64,000 nt of DNA from the NCBI GenBank assembly GCA_025057975.1, contig JANWUV010000013.1:50202-114201 (forward strand), read 5' to 3'. Made by a program: the position numbers and the translations under genes. The notes below the pieces were generated by a model. It ran no database searches and had not been told where the DNA came from. It worked only from the letters and a program-made list of their open reading frames with translations. Shown in pieces: positions 60,799 to 64,000 of the stretch (the stretch's first letter is position 1; each line of letters starts with the position of its first letter). The stretch is from Chloracidobacterium sp. GTDB taxonomy: Bacteria; Acidobacteriota; Blastocatellia; Chloracidobacteriales; Chloracidobacteriaceae.

Positions 60799-61215
60799 GT
60801 GCCGACGATCAACCAGCTTGTGCGAAAAGGAAGGGAAAAGGTCAAGTATAAGACCAGTAGCCCGGCGCTTCAGGGATGTCCACAGAAGCGTGGTGTTTGC
60901 ACGCGCGTTTATACCCAAACACCGAAGAAGCCGAACTCCGCCTTGCGTAAGGTCGCTCGTGTGCGGTTGGTTAACGGCATTGAAGTCACGACGTACATCC
61001 CTGGCATTGGCCACAACCTTCAGGAACACTCCATTGTGTTGATTCGTGGCGGCCGTGTCAAAGACCTGCCGGGCGTCCGTTACCACGTCGTCCGCGGGGC
61101 GCTGGATTCAGTCGGCGTCGCCAACCGTCGTCAGGGACGCTCGAAGTACGGCGCAAAGCGCCCCAAAGAGACCGGCAAAGGCGTACCGGCGAAAGGCCCC
61201 GCCAAGAAGAAGTAG
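60799..61215 (+). CDS. rpsL: 30S ribosomal protein S12
   Basis: 138 residues from a GTG at 60799, with AGGAGG at 60788-60793. Sequence [30 protein letters not shown], and [20 protein letters not shown] are highly conserved. Lys/Pro at the usual streptomycin-site positions (KKPNS, LPGVR) look normal. The C-terminus has a short basic extension. First gene of the str operon. Confidence 0.97.
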   Translation: MPTINQLVRKGREKVKYKTSSPALQGCPQKRGVCTRVYTQTPKKPNSALRKVARVRLVNGIEVTTYIPGIGHNLQEHSIVLIRGGRVKDLPGVRYHVVRGALDSVGVANRRQGRSKYGAKRPKETGKGVPAKGPAKKK

Positions 61216-61268
61216 CTGTTCGACGGGAACGCCTACAGGCGCTTCCTGGTTTGAGGGAGTTTTAGGGT

Positions 61269-61742
61269 ATGCCGCGCAGACGAGTCGTTGAAAAGCGGGA
61301 GGTGCTTCCCGACCCGATTTACAACAGTGAGATCGTGACGAAGTTCATCAACTGTTTGATGTGGGACGGCAAGCGATCTGTCGCGGAGAAAATTTTCTAC
61401 CGTGCCATGGAGAGTATCCGCGCCAAGACGGATGACGATCCGCTCAAGGTCTTCAAGAAAGCCTTGGACAATGTGCGCCCACGAGTTGAAGTGCGTTCAC
61501 GGCGTGTTGGCGGCGCAACATACCAAGTACCAATTGAAGTCGATCATCGGCGGCGCGGCAATGCCTTGGCGATTCGCTGGCTGATTACCTATGCGCGCCA
61601 GCGCAGCGAAAAGTCCATGATTGAGCGGCTTGCGAATGAGCTTCTCGACGCTTCCAACATGCGTGGCGGAGCCGTCAAGAAGCGTGATGAGGTTCACCGT
61701 ATGGCGGATGCCAACCGCGCTTTCGCACACTATCGCTGGTAA
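61269..61742 (+). CDS. rpsG: 30S ribosomal protein S7
   Basis: 157 residues. [50 protein letters not shown] and [12 protein letters not shown] are canonical. S7 nucleates assembly of the 30S head and binds 16S rRNA. It starts 53 bp after rpsL. Confidence 0.97.
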   Translation: MPRRRVVEKREVLPDPIYNSEIVTKFINCLMWDGKRSVAEKIFYRAMESIRAKTDDDPLKVFKKALDNVRPRVEVRSRRVGGATYQVPIEVDHRRRGNALAIRWLITYARQRSEKSMIERLANELLDASNMRGGAVKKRDEVHRMADANRAFAHYRW

Positions 61743-61766
61743 GTTTGTAGGGGTGGTAAAAAGGTT

Positions 61767-63881
61767 ATGGCACGGAAAGCGCCGCTGAGCAGGTTTCGTA
61801 ACATCGGCATTATGGCGCACATTGACGCCGGTAAAACGACGACAACTGAACGCATTCTGTACTACACCGGCCGTAATCATAAACTGGGCGAGGTGCACGA
61901 GGGTGCGGCGACGATGGACTACATGCCCCAGGAACAGGAGCGTGGGATCACCATCACGTCCGCTGCGACAACGTGCTTTTGGCGGCTTGGCGGCGCGGCG
62001 GAAGGCGAGCAGTTTCGCATCAACATCATTGACACTCCCGGACACGTAGATTTCACCATCGAGGTCGAGCGTTCCCTGCGTGTTCTCGACGGCGCGGTGG
62101 CGATCTTTGACGCCGTTGCTGGCGTCCAGCCGCAGTCTGAAACCGTCTGGCGACAGGCAAACAAATACGGCGTCCCACGTATCGCTTTCATCAATAAGAT
62201 GGATCGTGCCGGCGCGGATTTTTACAAGAGTGTGGACTCGATTCGCACTCGTCTCAATGCGCGTCCGATCCCGGTCTGTCATCCCATCGGCGCGGAGGAC
62301 ACCTTTGAGGGGGTGGTTGACCTAATCACGATGCAGGCAGTTCGGTGGGATGAGGAAAGTAACGGCCAGAAAATGTTCTTTTCCGCCCCGACCGGCTCTC
62401 TTCTGGATGAAGCCAAAGCCGCGCGCGACCGAATGATCGAACTGATTGCTGACGTTGATGACCAAATCGCTGAGAAGTACTTGGAGGGTGCGGATATATC
62501 TGAGGCAGAGCTGCGAGCTGTACTGCGGCGGGAAACCATCGCTATGAACGTTGTACCCGTTCTGTGCGGTTCGGCTTTTAGAAACAAGGGTGTCCAGCAG
62601 CTTTTGGATGCGGTTGTGTATTATCTGCCGTCTCCGGTGGATATTCCGCCCGTGAAAGGTGTTTTGCCGCGCACTGGCGAAGAAGTGGTGCGCTATGCCT
62701 CTGATGACGAGCCGTTTTCTGGCTTGATCTTCAAGATTCTTTCCGACAAACACATTGGCCAGCTTGCCTTTTGTCGAATCTATTCTGGGGTTTTGACGAC
62801 CGGCTCTTACGTATTGAACTCGACCAAAGAATCTAAAGAGCGCATTGGTCGGATCATGCAAATGCATGCCAACAAGCGTGAAGACCTTGAAGAGGCCTAT
62901 GCTGGTGAAATTGTAGCTGTTGCAGGACTGAAGAACGTTATTACTGGTGATACTATTTGTGATGAAAAAGCTCCTATTATATTGGAGTCAATAGAATTTC
63001 CAGTACCGGTCATTGAGGTCGCCATTGAGCCTAAGACACGGCAGGATCAGGACAAACTTGGTATTGCTCTAGGTCGCTTGGCTCAAGAAGACCCATCGTT
63101 TCGTGTCAAAACCGACCCTGAAACGAATCAAACGCTTATCGCCGGTATGGGCGAATTGCACCTGGAGATTATTGTTGATCGTCTCAAACGTGAGTTTAAT
63201 GTAGACGCAAATGTTGGGCGTCCACAGGTAGCGTACCGTGAGACAATTCGTACGCCGGCGGATGGTGTCGGGAAGTATGTTCGTCAGACTGGTGGTCGCG
63301 GCATGTACGGTCATGCTGAGATCAAAATCTATCCACTTGAACCTGGAGGAGGCTTTATCTTCGAGAATAAAATCGTTGGTGGCGTCATCCCACGTGAGTA
63401 TATTCCGGCCGTAGAGGCGGGCGTTAGGGAGGCTATGGAGCGTGGGATTTTAGCCGGCTATGAAGTTGTTGATGTAAAGGTAGAGCTTGTTTTTGGCAGC
63501 TACCACGAAGTGGATTCGAATGAAATGGCCTTTAAAATCGCTGGCTCGATGGCGTTTCAGGAAGCGGCAAAAAAGGCGAAACCGGTACTTTTAGAGCCGA
63601 TTATGGCTGTGGAGATTGAAACGCCAGAAGAGTACTTTGGCGCAATTACCGGTGACCTAAGTGCGCGCCGGGGGCGGATTGAAGGTTTTTCGGATCGAGC
63701 CGGCTCACGGGTTATTTCAGCGGCCGTACCCTTGTCGGAAATGTTTGGCTACTCGACCGTGCTTCGCTCAATGTCTCAGGGGCGTGCGATTTACACCATG
63801 CACTTCAAGGCTTATGAGGAAGCGCCTAGGTCTGTCGCCGAGGAAATCATCGCCAAGGCAAAGGGAGCGGCGACCAACTAA
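61767..63881 (+). CDS. fusA: Elongation factor G
   Basis: 704 residues. Translational GTPase that drives translocation. G1 [16 protein letters not shown]3 [10 protein letters not shown]4 NKMD and the RGITI effector box are intact, as are domains IV ([21 protein letters not shown]) and V. It starts 24 bp after rpsG. The base composition changes in the middle: by hand count 61981-62040 is about 65% GC, but 62941-63000 about 30%. The protein reads as full length and normal throughout. Confidence 0.97.
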   Translation: MARKAPLSRFRNIGIMAHIDAGKTTTTERILYYTGRNHKLGEVHEGAATMDYMPQEQERGITITSAATTCFWRLGGAAEGEQFRINIIDTPGHVDFTIEVERSLRVLDGAVAIFDAVAGVQPQSETVWRQANKYGVPRIAFINKMDRAGADFYKSVDSIRTRLNARPIPVCHPIGAEDTFEGVVDLITMQAVRWDEESNGQKMFFSAPTGSLLDEAKAARDRMIELIADVDDQIAEKYLEGADISEAELRAVLRRETIAMNVVPVLCGSAFRNKGVQQLLDAVVYYLPSPVDIPPVKGVLPRTGEEVVRYASDDEPFSGLIFKILSDKHIGQLAFCRIYSGVLTTGSYVLNSTKESKERIGRIMQMHANKREDLEEAYAGEIVAVAGLKNVITGDTICDEKAPIILESIEFPVPVIEVAIEPKTRQDQDKLGIALGRLAQEDPSFRVKTDPETNQTLIAGMGELHLEIIVDRLKREFNVDANVGRPQVAYRETIRTPADGVGKYVRQTGGRGMYGHAEIKIYPLEPGGGFIFENKIVGGVIPREYIPAVEAGVREAMERGILAGYEVVDVKVELVFGSYHEVDSNEMAFKIAGSMAFQEAAKKAKPVLLEPIMAVEIETPEEYFGAITGDLSARRGRIEGFSDRAGSRVISAAVPLSEMFGYSTVLRSMSQGRAIYTMHFKAYEEAPRSVAEEIIAKAKGAATN

Positions 63882-63924
63882 ACAACCTTAAATTCTCATA
63901 TCTTTACTTGCTTGGGAGTAAGTC

Positions 63925-64000
63925 ATGTCGAAGGAGAAGTTTGACCGGAGCAAGCCGCATGTCAACATTGGGACGATAGGGCATGTGGATCACGGGAAGA
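63925..64000 (+). CDS. tuf: Elongation factor Tu, start only
   Basis: The first 25 codons: MSKEKFDRSKPHVNIGTIGHVDHGK, with the start of the P-loop at the window edge. The 43-bp gap after fusA and the operon order rpsL-rpsG-fusA-tuf are standard. GGGAG lies about 8 nt upstream of the ATG. Confidence 0.95.
   Translation, partial: MSKEKFDRSKPHVNIGTIGHVDHGK

Overview
The window looks like chromosome of a chlorophototrophic acidobacterium, most likely Chloracidobacterium or a close relative. This is inferred from gene content only. A BchM methyltransferase next to hemA and a CcsA/HemX gene points to (bacterio)chlorophyll synthesis. The large TonB-dependent receptor with an N-terminal carboxypeptidase-regulatory domain, the VWA protein of the acidobacterial type, the zinc-ribbon Ser/Thr kinases, bacillithiol synthesis (BshB1) and the futalosine menaquinone genes (MqnA, MqnD) all fit the Acidobacteriota. 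DNA is GC-rich throughout except for part of fusA.

Layout. 1-2.7 kb: end of a 7TM-DISM sensor gene, then a coupled histidine kinase and FixJ-type regulator. 3-9 kb: TonB-dependent receptor and a secreted S9 peptidase. 9.2-14.8 kb: a tight co-directional run (trmFO, VWA protein, small gene, Nudix hydrolase, GT2, DgkA-type kinase, GT9). 14.9-19.2 kb: HIT protein, Ser/Thr kinase, OmpA-family lipoprotein, and a fusion of an RTX beta-roll with an M91-type zinc protease. 19.2-19.5 kb: a MITE-like element whose relatives recur at 6.7, 17.3, 31.2 and 40.1 kb. 19.7-24.5 kb: membrane protein, DUF1800, DUF1501, ECF sigma factor and a multi-pass membrane protein as one run. 24.5-31 kb: bshB1 and msrB against vanX-like, a second kinase, a PHP protein and a GT4. 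31.2-39.8 kb: fabH and a lipoprotein, thioesterase, DUF971, esterase, orphan DNA methyltransferase, GT-C membrane protein, and mqnD facing mqnA and def. 40-47.7 kb: a decayed TPR gene, pspA, xth, dnaX, type 5 UDG, ilvE, arginase and an S26-like peptidase. 48-52 kb: kynureninase run, prmC and two paralogous coiled-coil genes. 52-58 kb: an iron-sulfur (6-4) photolyase divergent from bchM, then hemX-hemA-FAD oxidoreductase. 58-60 kb: a degenerate ADP-ribosylglycohydrolase-like protein and an orphan PotA-type ATPase. 60.6-64 kb: the str operon (rpsL, rpsG, fusA, start of tuf) with a clear promoter and an attenuator-like leader.

The points I find most unusual are the RTX-M91 fusion protein, the CTAGAGC-bounded repeat family (two copies overlap a gene's stop codon), the mutually exclusive hairpins in the str leader, and the shared 118-bp intergenic region between the photolyase and bchM. 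I saw no tRNA, rRNA, CRISPR array, insertion sequence with a transposase, or phage genes. All family calls are by eye from translated sequence and were not checked against a database.
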